Positions 19,348 to 27,005 of a stretch of 64,000 nt of DNA are shown piece by piece; position 1 is the first letter of the stretch; every line of letters starts with the position of its first letter. A program made the position numbers and the translations under genes. The stretch spans positions 186,001 to 250,000 of the forward strand of contig NZ_JADOVG010000001.1 in the NCBI RefSeq assembly GCF_015752205.1. The letters run 5' to 3'. Source of the DNA: Polaromonas sp. CG_9.7 (lineage in GTDB: Bacteria; Pseudomonadota; Gammaproteobacteria; Burkholderiales; Burkholderiaceae_C). The notes beneath the pieces were generated by a model. The model was not told the origin of the DNA. It saw nothing but the letters and a program-made list of their open reading frames with translations, and made no database searches.

Positions 19348-21776
19348 CCACTGGCAGCGAAACCGGCATGACCACCTGCACCGTCGTTGCAAGCTCCACG
19401 CTGAAGGCCTTGCGGCTGCTGCGCGAACAGCTGGGGCCGGACGCGTTCGTGGTGTCGAGTCGCGTGACCGCTGGGGGCGTGGAAATCGTGGCTTCGCTGC
19501 AAGCGCCTGCGGCAGGCAGAATTCCGTCCGTTGCGTCCCTGGCCCTTGCTGCCCCGTCACCGCTCATGCTTGTGCCGGCGCCTGCCGCCCCGGTTGACGG
19601 CGGTGACAGCAGCGTCCTGCGCGAAATCCATTCCATGCGCGGCATGATTGAAGAGCAGCTTGCGGGCCTGACGTGGAACGAGGCGCAAAAGCGCGATCCG
19701 CTGCGCGGGCAACTGCTGCGCACCTTGCTGGGTGCCGGCTTCAGTGCCCGCCTGGCCAAAGACCTGCTGACTGATTTGCCAACCGGGCTGGACCATGCCG
19801 GTGGCCTGGCGTACATCAAGTCGGCCATGGCAGGTCAGATGCCAGTGCTGGAAGACGAAGACGCCCTGATGAATGAAGGCGGCGTGTATGCCCTGATGGG
19901 GCCGACCGGCGTCGGCAAGACCACCACCACGGCCAAGCTGGCAGCGCGTTGCGTGATGCGATTCGGGGCCGAAAAACTGGCGCTGATCACCACCGACAGC
20001 TACCGCATCGGTGCCTACGAGCAGCTTCGCATCTACGGCCAGATCCTGGGCGTGGCGGTTCACGCCGTCAAGGACGCTGGCGACCTGGAAGCGGTGCTTG
20101 CCAGTCTGCAGGACAAGCACATGGTGCTGATCGACACCGTCGGCATGAGCCAGCGCGACCGCGCCGTGTCCGACCAGATTGCCATGCTGTGCGGTGCCAG
20201 CCGTCCGGTCAAGCGTCTGCTGCTGCTTAATGCTTCCAGCCATGGCGACACGCTCAATGAAGTGGTCAAGGCGTATCGCCATGGCGGTCAAGCGGCCAGC
20301 GGCACCGACCTGGCGGGCTGCATTCTGACCAAAGTCGATGAAGCCACGCATCCGGGGGTGCTGGTTGACATCGTGATTCGTCACCAGTTGACCATTCACT
20401 ATGTCTCCAGCGGCCAGAAAGTGCCGGAAAACCTTCTGCTCGGCAATCGCAAGCTGCTGATTGACAGCGTGTTTGAGGCCAAGAGCCAGAGTTCCCTTTT
20501 TGTGCCTGGCGAGGCCGATCTGGATGAGCAACCCGCCGCCTTGCGCAACGAAGAGAAAGTGGCTGCCGCTGAAGCGGTCAGTCAGCGCCTGCGCGCGCAG
20601 TGCCGGCAACTGATCAGCACACTGGCCCACAACGCCCAGGAACTGACCTCCAATGCGGCGGCTCTGGCGACGGGCGACATCGGCTTTGAGCAAAGCCGTG
20701 CCCTCTGGCGCCAGCTCTCGGGCGACCCGGTGCAAGCGGGTGTCATCGCCGCTACGCTGGTGCGGCAGGCGCATGCCGACAGCAAGCGCCATTGCGGCGA
20801 TTACGTACTGGCCAGCAGCCGCGACATCACGCTGCCCGCCGATGACAAGGGCGACTCCCGCATCCATGTCACCGCCTTGTTGTCTGACCGCACCGGCCAG
20901 CCTTTTGCTGCGGCGTTATCGGTGTTATTGGCGGGCGCCGCCAACGCGGATAAAGTGCCGCCTGACGCTCTGGATCCGCACCATTTCGACAACAAGCCGG
21001 TGATTCATCTGTTTTCCGGCATGGCATCGCTCGACCAGATTCAGGTCTGGCAAGCTGCCGGCCTTCGCTGGGTGGCCTCTGTTCCGGCCAGCCTTCAGGT
21101 GGAGCTTGCCGAAGACGGCCTTTCGGCAACCTTGCAAGAACTCGTTTCAGGGCTGGAATTCAGCCTGCCGCAGCCGGTCTCGTTTCGCGGCAAGACGGGA
21201 TTGCTGTCGATTGCTGAAATGCTGGTCAGCCTGTGCCCTGATGCCCAAGGCGAGCATACCGGTGCTATCGCCGAGGCTTCTTTGCAACGCTGCGTGGTCA
21301 GGCGAGTTGTGGATGCGGCCAGCGGCAAGCTGTTGGCTCACAGCTATCTGCTGACCAGTATCAGTATTCAGGCAAAAGCACCGCAAATCATGCAGTGGGC
21401 GGTCTGGCGTTCTGCGGTCGAGCCATATTTCAAACTCCTTGAGCAAAGCCTTTTGCAGTTCGCAGACAGTCTTGCTTCGGCTGAACCGGTCCGTCTCGAC
21501 ATCCTGCGGGTTGCGGCGCAGGCCAGCACCACGGTGTTTCGCCTGCAGCAGGCCCCACACACATGGGCTGCAACGGCGCGCAGGGCTGTGTCTCAATTGA
21601 CCGGACAGCCAGTTCACGCAGACCAGCCGGTGCCAGGCCCGGTGCTGTTTGAAGGCCTGGGAAAACTCTATGTGCTGCTGGATGCACTGGAGAGTGATGA
21701 GACTGCCGAGTCGCTCGCGGTGTACCCGGAGCCGGTGCAAAAACGAGACGTACAGCATGGAGAAAATAGTGCTTGA
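19344..21776 (+). CDS. flhF: Flagellar SRP-like GTPase FlhF with a long C-terminal extension
   Basis: 810 residues, against roughly 400-500 for well-studied FlhF. Residues 1-60 match the FlhF start (LKALRLLREQLGPDAFVVSS). The NG GTPase domain spans about 95-395: P-loop GPTGVGKTTTTAKLAAR (about 184), TDSYRIGAYEQLRIYGQILG, IDTVGMSQRD, TKVDEATHPG. FlhF places the flagellum and recruits early basal-body parts. About 415 further residues of unknown function follow, including LFSGMASLDQIQVWQAAGLRWVAS and a helical end. The start is TTG 19344 coupled to flhA; ATG 19368 is the alternative. Confidence 0.93.
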   Translation: MTTGSETGMTTCTVVASSTLKALRLLREQLGPDAFVVSSRVTAGGVEIVASLQAPAAGRIPSVASLALAAPSPLMLVPAPAAPVDGGDSSVLREIHSMRGMIEEQLAGLTWNEAQKRDPLRGQLLRTLLGAGFSARLAKDLLTDLPTGLDHAGGLAYIKSAMAGQMPVLEDEDALMNEGGVYALMGPTGVGKTTTTAKLAARCVMRFGAEKLALITTDSYRIGAYEQLRIYGQILGVAVHAVKDAGDLEAVLASLQDKHMVLIDTVGMSQRDRAVSDQIAMLCGASRPVKRLLLLNASSHGDTLNEVVKAYRHGGQAASGTDLAGCILTKVDEATHPGVLVDIVIRHQLTIHYVSSGQKVPENLLLGNRKLLIDSVFEAKSQSSLFVPGEADLDEQPAALRNEEKVAAAEAVSQRLRAQCRQLISTLAHNAQELTSNAAALATGDIGFEQSRALWRQLSGDPVQAGVIAATLVRQAHADSKRHCGDYVLASSRDITLPADDKGDSRIHVTALLSDRTGQPFAAALSVLLAGAANADKVPPDALDPHHFDNKPVIHLFSGMASLDQIQVWQAAGLRWVASVPASLQVELAEDGLSATLQELVSGLEFSLPQPVSFRGKTGLLSIAEMLVSLCPDAQGEHTGAIAEASLQRCVVRRVVDAASGKLLAHSYLLTSISIQAKAPQIMQWAVWRSAVEPYFKLLEQSLLQFADSLASAEPVRLDILRVAAQASTTVFRLQQAPHTWAATARRAVSQLTGQPVHADQPVPGPVLFEGLGKLYVLLDALESDETAESLAVYPEPVQKRDVQHGENSA

Positions 21777-22455
21777 CCAGGCCGATGGGCTGCGCCGGCT
21801 GATGGGCGGCAACACCGCACAACGCGTGGCGGTGATCGACAGTCCGGCCAGCGCCGGAGTCTGCAGCGTGACGCAGAATCTGGCTGCAGCCCTGATGCAG
21901 CAAGGCCAGGACGTGCTGCTACTGGACGAATGCGTCGGGCCGCAGGCCATGCCGCTTGCGCGCGACGGGCGGCTGGTTCTGGTGAATGCCGTGCTGGACC
22001 CGGACGGTGCGTTGTCCACGCTGGCCGCGAGTACCGACCATATTCTGGTCGTGTTTCAGGCCAATGCCCAAGCCATCACGCAAGCCTATCTGCGCATCAA
22101 AAAGCTTCACTATGCGCATGCGTTTCAGCATTTACGGGTGCTGGTCAACGAGGCCGATGACCCGGCCCAAGCCCAGCGCATGCTGGCCAACCTGGCCACG
22201 ACAGGCAGCCGCTATCTCGGATTGGACCTGCAAACGGCAGGCTTCGTCAGGGCCGATCCGCTGCTGGCCCAGGCCAGTCGCCTGAACCTGACGGTGGTTC
22301 AGGCCTTCAGCACCAGTAGTGCGGCTCGGGACTTTTGCCGCATTGCCGCCGATTTGCTGCAGTGGCCACGCTCGCCAACCCCCAGCCGGACGCCTTCGCT
22401 GCTGCCTGGCCGGATCACGCGCCCTGAAGCCCCAGCCGTGGCCGGCATGCACTGA
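21757..22455 (+). CDS. flhG: FlhG/FleN-like protein with degenerate P-loop
   Basis: 232 residues, starting inside the end of flhF (20-base overlap). It has the MinD/ParA-like order of elements: QADGLRRLMG (the FlhF-stimulating DQAxxLR start), a Walker A position reading DSPASAGVCSVTQNLAAAL, then DVLLLDECVG, and a late LLAQASRLNLTVVQAF. Both signature lysines of the SGKGGVGKT loop are missing, so ATP binding is doubtful. It probably regulates FlhF and flagellar number, but may work without ATPase activity. Confidence 0.8.
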   Translation: MEKIVLDQADGLRRLMGGNTAQRVAVIDSPASAGVCSVTQNLAAALMQQGQDVLLLDECVGPQAMPLARDGRLVLVNAVLDPDGALSTLAASTDHILVVFQANAQAITQAYLRIKKLHYAHAFQHLRVLVNEADDPAQAQRMLANLATTGSRYLGLDLQTAGFVRADPLLAQASRLNLTVVQAFSTSSAARDFCRIAADLLQWPRSPTPSRTPSLLPGRITRPEAPAVAGMH

Positions 22456-22508
22456 AGCACTTGTCCGGAATCATCGCCAGATTGTCAAGAAAGCAGGACG
22501 CATCCTTC

Positions 22509-23252
22509 ATGTACACCTCCCAGGGAAAAATGGACCAATCCGGTTCAGCCGCGTTGCTGACGCAGCATGCGCCTTTGGTGCGCCGCCTGGCATTGCAGCT
22601 GATGGCCAAGCTCCCGGCCAGCGTCGATCTCGATGACCTGATCCAGGCCGGCATGATCGGTTTGCTCGATGCGGCCAGCCGCTACCAGGACGACCAGGGC
22701 GCGAAGTTTGAAACCTATGCCAGCCAGCGCATACGCGGCGCCATGCTGGACGAGTTGCGCGCCAACGACTGGGCGTCGCGCGGCTTGCGTCAGTCTTCGC
22801 GCGGCGTGGCCAAGGCCATTCAGTCCCAGGAGCAAAAGCGCGGCAGGCCTCCCACCGAGGGCGAGATTGCCGCGGAACTGCAACTGCCTTTGCCCGCCTA
22901 CCAGAGCTTGCTGCAGGAAATCCAGGGTTGTCAGCTGCTGTATTACGAAGACTTTGACCGCAACAGCCAGGAAAACACCTTCATTGACCAGCAATGCAGC
23001 AGCCGGCACGACGATGCCGGTGAAACCGGCGACCCGCTGGCCCAGTTGCTGAAAAACGGTTTGCGGCAAAGCCTGATCGACGCCATTGGCGCCATGCCCG
23101 AGCGCGAGCGCCTGCTGCTGAGCCTGTACTACGACGAGGAACTCAACCTGCGGGAGATCGGAGCCATCATGGAAGTCAGCCAGTCGCGCGTTTGCCAGTT
23201 GCACAGCCAGGCGATCAGTCGCCTGCGCGGGCTGTTGGCTGAATTGCCTTAG
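22509..23252 (+). CDS. fliA: Flagellar sigma factor FliA (sigma-28)
   Basis: 247 residues. It directs RNA polymerase to late flagellar genes and is held by FlgM. Region 2 shows HAPLVRRLALQLMAKLPAS, DLDDLIQAGMIGLLDAASRY and FETYASQRIRGAMLDELRA with DWASRGLRQ; region 4 has LNLREIGAIMEVSQSRVCQLHSQA. ATG 22509 was chosen because MYTSQGKMDQ aligns with the LYTAEG start of E. coli FliA. The ATG at 22530 has AGGGA only three bases upstream and would lose that segment. Confidence 0.97.
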   Translation: MYTSQGKMDQSGSAALLTQHAPLVRRLALQLMAKLPASVDLDDLIQAGMIGLLDAASRYQDDQGAKFETYASQRIRGAMLDELRANDWASRGLRQSSRGVAKAIQSQEQKRGRPPTEGEIAAELQLPLPAYQSLLQEIQGCQLLYYEDFDRNSQENTFIDQQCSSRHDDAGETGDPLAQLLKNGLRQSLIDAIGAMPERERLLLSLYYDEELNLREIGAIMEVSQSRVCQLHSQAISRLRGLLAELP

Positions 23253-23304
23253 CGCCCACACTGCCTGGTCATGCCCTGCTTCCAGAAGACGGAGAGCCAG
23301 AAAA

Positions 23305-23375
23305 GTTTTTAGCTATTAAATTAATAGCTAATAGAGCCCGTAGGTATTGCGCTAAAGCCTTATTTATCTTATATT
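23305..23375 (+). repeat. Dispersed palindromic repeat, family 1, copy 1
   Basis: A perfect palindrome AGCTATTAA-A-TTAATAGCT (23311-23329) is followed by GAGCCCGTAGGTATTGCGC and TAAAGCCTTATTT. The same order recurs at 42584 and 54325. It lies between convergent fliA and flgN. No T run follows the stem on the plus strand here. Confidence 0.7.
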
Positions 23376-23417
23376 TTATAAGGACTTGGCGCCGTGTGAG
23401 CAACCAGTCCGGCGCAG

Positions 23418-23448
23418 GCCGGCTCCGCGTAGCGCAAGCCGACATCTG
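23418..23448. repeat. Possible degenerate REP-like element
   Basis: CCGCGTAGCGCAAGCCGACATC resembles the GCGCTAA/GTAAGCCGAC arm of the REP-like elements near 54290 and 56867, but no full palindrome is present. It lies between fliA and flgN. Confidence 0.25.
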
Positions 23449-23527
23449 CCAAGGACTTGAGCCGCAGATCGGGGTTCAAAATCTGCCATCCATGGCGCCG
23501 CCTGAACAGCGTCGATTGTTTAAAAGC

Positions 23528-23986
23528 TCAGCCGACCGCCAGGCGGTTGCCGCTTGCAGCGCCGGCTTCATGTGCGCCATCCGGGCCATACAGGGGTTTG
23601 CCGCTGGCCTTCAGAAAACTGATGGCTTGTCGGGTGAAATCGAGATGGGCGTGAATCATGACGCCATTGGCGTGATTGAGCGCGTGGGCCTGGGCTGCGC
23701 ATTCCCGCAATTGCTTCCACGCCTGGGTCAGGCTTTGCCCGCCAGCGGCAGCCGCCGCCTCGGCACCGCTGAGATCCGCTTTATAGCCCAGCCTCATTTG
23801 CTCGTTTTCCCGCTGGCGACCGAGCAGGGCAACGCTGTCGGCCAGTTTTGATTTACGTTCAGCCAGTTCCTGCAGGGCGGTGAAATGGCCTTGGGTCATG
23901 GCGTCGGCTTCACGCGTGAGCAGGTCGAGAAATTCCGCCACGGCGGTGTGCTCCTGCGTCAGGTGCTGTAGCAGCAGGCTGCTCAT
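23528..23986 (-). CDS. flgN: Flagellar chaperone FlgN
   Basis: 152 residues. Export chaperone for the hook-filament junction proteins FlgK and FlgL. It is mostly helical, with the FlgN-family start LLLQHLTQEHTAVAEFLDLL, then LQELAERKSKLADSVALLG and a late NHANGVMIHAHLDFTRQAISFL. The disordered end (PDGAHEAGAASGNRLAVG) is typical. It follows flgM with a 4-base overlap. Confidence 0.93.
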   Translation of the reverse strand: MSSLLLQHLTQEHTAVAEFLDLLTREADAMTQGHFTALQELAERKSKLADSVALLGRQRENEQMRLGYKADLSGAEAAAAAGGQSLTQAWKQLRECAAQAHALNHANGVMIHAHLDFTRQAISFLKASGKPLYGPDGAHEAGAASGNRLAVG

Positions 23987-24252
23987 GATGTTTTCCTGTC
24001 AAGCAAGTCACGCACGGTGGAGAGCAGGCCGTCGGCGATTTTGGCCGTATCAACCTGGTAGCGGCCGGCACGGATGCTTTCGCGGATCTCGGCCACGCGG
24101 GCAGCGTCAAAGTCGGAGGTCAGCCTGGCATGGTTGCTGACAGCCGGCGATGGTGTTGCCGATGCGTTGGCGGGAGCGCTACTCTTGGTGGACGCCACTG
24201 CGGGAGCAGGGGTCCCGTTGTTCAAGAAGGTGACGTTTTGATTGATTTTCAT
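23983..24252 (-). CDS. flgM: Anti-sigma-28 factor FlgM
   Basis: 89 residues. Binds FliA until it is exported through the finished hook. The N-terminus MKINQNVTFLNNG is followed by a low-complexity Ala/Ser/Pro stretch (about 15-45). The conserved C-terminal FliA-binding part is ARVAEIRESIRAGRYQVD and KIADGLLSTVRDLL. It has its own sigma-28-like promoter just upstream, giving the familiar feedback loop. Confidence 0.95.
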   Translation of the reverse strand: MKINQNVTFLNNGTPAPAVASTKSSAPANASATPSPAVSNHARLTSDFDAARVAEIRESIRAGRYQVDTAKIADGLLSTVRDLLDRKTS

Positions 24253-24277
24253 GAGGTTCTCTTAGGCACTTATTCGC

Positions 24278-24304
24278 ATAACGGCAGTTTTTTCTGAAAC
24301 TTTA
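24278..24304 (-). promoter_or_regulatory. Sigma-28 promoter of flgM
   Basis: On the minus strand, TAAAGTTT (24304-24297), 11 bases, then GCCGTTAT (24285-24278). The -35 octamer and the 11-base spacing equal the enterobacterial sigma-28 consensus; the -10 octamer differs from GCCGATAA at two positions. It lies 26 bases before the flgM ATG, in the flgA-flgM gap. Confidence 0.85.
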
Positions 24305-24332
24305 GGCAGATGGCAGAAAAATTTCAGGCCTG

Positions 24333-25058
24333 TCAGTTGTCGCGTTCAACGGTCCCGTCGGGGAGCACGATGCCGCTGATGCGTTGTCCGCCCTGGATTT
24401 TGACCTGAATCACCGCGCCGGCGGCGGCGCCGGTCATGGCCTTGCCTTCGGTGCTGATCACAAATCCAGGTCCCCGGGTGACCAGCTTGATCGTTTGCCC
24501 CTGTTTCACAACGGGAATGCCGCGCAGTTGTTCGCGCCGGATCGGCGCGCCTGAAGCGATGCGGTTCAGTGCCACCATGCCGCCCAACTGGGTCGAATCC
24601 ACAATCACGCCAGCGGGCAGGGTGGTCAGGTCTGCTTCCCGGGTGGAAGTATCCGCTGGCAGCAAGGCTTGCCCAGCTTCAATTTGTCGTGTGGCGATCT
24701 GGTAGGGCCCCGTTACTGCGACATACGCCTGGACGTAGCGAGTCCAGGGCCGGCCCGCATGGCAGCGTAGCCCGACCGAAACACGTCCCCACAAGCGTGC
24801 GCCAGGAGGTAAAAAGGCTTCGAGTGCGTCACAAGGCGGCAGATTGCCCGACAGGGGTGTGGCAATGCTGACCTGAACCCTGCCGGGCAGGCCGGTTGTT
24901 TGAGCGTTTAGAAACTGCTCAATCACCGGGCGCGCATAGCCCGACAAAGGCAGCGGTGCTGCGCTGTGCGCGGACGGTGCGATCGTTGTCAGGACCAGCA
25001 ACATTGCAATCACTTCAGCAAACGGCCGGGACAGTGATTCATGCAGGGGTTTCGTCAT
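24333..25058 (-). CDS. flgA: Flagellar P-ring assembly chaperone FlgA
   Basis: 241 residues with a signal peptide (hydrophobic VIAMLLVLTTIAPSAHSA, cleavage near residue 33). Works in the periplasm to assemble the FlgI P-ring. The C-terminal SAF region reads ATRQIEAGQALLPADTSTREADL, LGGMVALNRIASGAPIRREQL and VKQGQTIKLVTRGPGFVIS, and ends GIVLPDGTVER. ATG 25058 was chosen over 25079 because AAGGA precedes it by four bases. It is divergent from flgB. Confidence 0.94.
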   Translation of the reverse strand: MTKPLHESLSRPFAEVIAMLLVLTTIAPSAHSAAPLPLSGYARPVIEQFLNAQTTGLPGRVQVSIATPLSGNLPPCDALEAFLPPGARLWGRVSVGLRCHAGRPWTRYVQAYVAVTGPYQIATRQIEAGQALLPADTSTREADLTTLPAGVIVDSTQLGGMVALNRIASGAPIRREQLRGIPVVKQGQTIKLVTRGPGFVISTEGKAMTGAAAGAVIQVKIQGGQRISGIVLPDGTVERDN

Positions 25059-25377
25059 GGAATCCTTGTTGAAAAGCAATGGCGGCAGATCAATTGTTTA
25101 TGCCATCGCCAGCCGCGGTGCAGTCGGCATCTGATCTTTATTTTAGAGAAACCAGCACAGGCCCAAGGGGTGAACTGGGTTGCGATACGGATGCTGTTTG
25201 TTCGATTGGCGGCAGTTCCCCCCATTTTTCAGGGCTTCCAACCACCATGGGGAATACTGAACTGGGCCTCTAAAACCCATCTGTTCGAGTGATTGGCTAA
25301 AAGGCAGCTACCTACAATTATTTTCAATCAAGGACCTGTGGACCACCCGGCCGCTGACTTCACACGATGGGATAGTA
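25059..25377. promoter_or_regulatory. flgA/flgB divergent intergenic region
   Basis: 319 bases between divergent operons with no credible gene. It contains an imperfect inverted repeat, TTCCCCCCAT (about 25216-25225) with ATGGGGAA (about 25247-25254), and a TACAAT hexamer (25313-25318) that could be a flgB -10. No good -35 lies 16-18 bases away, as would fit an activator-dependent (FlhDC) promoter; that is inference. Confidence 0.4.
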
Positions 25378-25782
25378 ATGATAGACAAGCTGGACTCCGC
25401 GCTGCGTTTTCATCAGGAAGCACTCAACCTGCGGGGCCGGCGGCAGGAAGTGTTGTCGGCCAATATTGCCCACGCAGACACGCCCAACTACAAAGCGCGT
25501 GACTTTGATTTCAGCGCCACGCTGTCGCAGGCCGTGGAGCGCGGCCGCCAATCCGTGACAACCTCCATGGCCACCACGTCTTCTCGCCATCTGTCCGGTG
25601 AGGCCGCAGCCGGCAGCGATGCAGGTTTGCTGTACCGCACGCCTAACCAGTCCAGTCTTGACGGCAACACCGTCGAGATGGATGTCGAACGCGTCAATTT
25701 TGCCGACAACGCCATGCGCTACGAGGCGAACCTGACGATATTGAGTTCCAAGATCAAGTCGCTGCTGGCAGCGGTCCAGTAA
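25378..25782 (+). CDS. flgB: Flagellar proximal rod protein FlgB
   Basis: 134 residues, usual length. Start MIDKLDSALRFHQEALNLR, the rod motif VLSANIAHADTPNYKARDFDF, and a C-terminal helix NFADNAMRYEANLTILSSKIKSLL that packs in the rod core. First gene of flgBCDEFGHIJ; flgC starts 20 bases later. Confidence 0.97.
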   Translation: MIDKLDSALRFHQEALNLRGRRQEVLSANIAHADTPNYKARDFDFSATLSQAVERGRQSVTTSMATTSSRHLSGEAAAGSDAGLLYRTPNQSSLDGNTVEMDVERVNFADNAMRYEANLTILSSKIKSLLAAVQ

Positions 25783-25802
25783 CGTAGAAACGAAGTCATT
25801 CC

Positions 25803-26219
25803 ATGCCGTACTCCAACAGCTCCGTGGGAATTTTTCAAATTGCCGGTTCCGCCATGACGGCGCAGTCCCAGCGCATGAGCACCACGGCCAGCAATCTGGC
25901 CAATGCCGACAGCGTTGCCGGCCCGGATGGCCAGCCCTACCGTGCGCGTCAGGTGGTGTTCGAGCTGGACTCTGCCAGTGGCCAGGGTATCGGTGGTGTG
26001 CGGGTGGCCCGCGTGATTGAAGATCCGTCGCCCATGCGCATGGTCCATGACCCCAGGAACCCGCTGGCCAATGCCGAGGGTTACGTCACCATGCCCAACG
26101 TCAATGTGGTCGAGGAAATGGTCAACATGATCTCGGCTTCGCGCTCCTACCAGGCCAACGTCGAGGTGCTCAACACCGCCAAAACCCTGATGCTGAAAAC
26201 ACTGACGATTGGCCAGTAA
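25803..26219 (+). CDS. flgC: Flagellar proximal rod protein FlgC
   Basis: 138 residues. The axial-protein N-terminus [28 protein letters not shown] and C-terminal [26 protein letters not shown] are both present, with [20 protein letters not shown] in the core in the family form (MVHDPRNP). Forms part of the rod through both membranes. Confidence 0.97.
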   Translation: MPYSNSSVGIFQIAGSAMTAQSQRMSTTASNLANADSVAGPDGQPYRARQVVFELDSASGQGIGGVRVARVIEDPSPMRMVHDPRNPLANAEGYVTMPNVNVVEEMVNMISASRSYQANVEVLNTAKTLMLKTLTIGQ

Positions 26220-26264
26220 GGCCGAAGACGGCCGACCTCTAATCATTTACCCGGGAACTTCTTC

Positions 26265-26930
26265 ATGGCCGTGTCTGCACTCACCTCGTCCGACAGCATC
26301 GGTGCGCCCGGCGCGCTGACCTCCACCACGGCGACAAGCGCCGACAGCGAGCAACGCTTTCTCAAGCTGCTGGTCACGCAGCTGAACAACCAGGACCCGC
26401 TCAATCCGCTGGACAACGCCCAGCTGACTTCGCAGCTGGCGCAAATGAGCACGGTCAGCGGCATCGAAAAACTCAACAGTGCCTTTCAGTCGCTGCTGGC
26501 GCAAAGCGGCTCCAGCCAGGTGCTGCAATCGGCTTCGCTGATTGGCCGCACAGTGCTGGTCCCTGGCAGCGAGCTGACGCCCAAAAGCGGAGCCGACGTG
26601 CCATTCGCCTTTGAGGTGCCTCAATCTGCCGATTCGGTGAAGGTCACCATCACCAACGCAGCCGGCGACACCGTTCGCAGTTTCGATCTGGGCGCGTTGC
26701 CGCAAGGCGTCAAAACGCTGTCGTGGGACGGATTGAGTGACACCGGCGCGCCAGTGGCTGACGGTAGGTACATGGTCAATGGAGTGGCCCGCAGCGGCGA
26801 CACCAATGTGCCGGTGACGGCTCTGGCCTATGCCAGTGTTTCCAGCGTATCGCAGGGCGCCACGGGCGTTTCTCTCGATCTTGGGTTAGGCCGTCAGGCC
26901 CGCCTCGGTGACGTGCGCCTGATTCTCTGA
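26265..26930 (+). CDS. flgD: Hook-capping protein FlgD
   Basis: 221 residues. Scaffold for hook polymerisation. The N-terminal motif FLKLLVTQLNNQDPLNPLDNAQ and SQLAQMSTVSGIEKLN are diagnostic. The C-terminal part has tudor/FnIII-like strands (DTVRSFDLGALPQGVKTLSWDG, GAPVADGRYMVNG). Confidence 0.97.
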   Translation: MAVSALTSSDSIGAPGALTSTTATSADSEQRFLKLLVTQLNNQDPLNPLDNAQLTSQLAQMSTVSGIEKLNSAFQSLLAQSGSSQVLQSASLIGRTVLVPGSELTPKSGADVPFAFEVPQSADSVKVTITNAAGDTVRSFDLGALPQGVKTLSWDGLSDTGAPVADGRYMVNGVARSGDTNVPVTALAYASVSSVSQGATGVSLDLGLGRQARLGDVRLIL

Positions 26931-27005
26931 GTGGGCCATGTCCTGGCAGCCTGCATTTAAAAGTTCTATTTCTATTTGTATTTCAATTTCAAAGAAGTAA
27001 ATACC

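Noticed and set aside
19557..20867. Minus-strand frame of 436 codons inside flhF
   Set aside because: Antisense shadow; the plus strand carries a complete GTPase with P-loop in that stretch.
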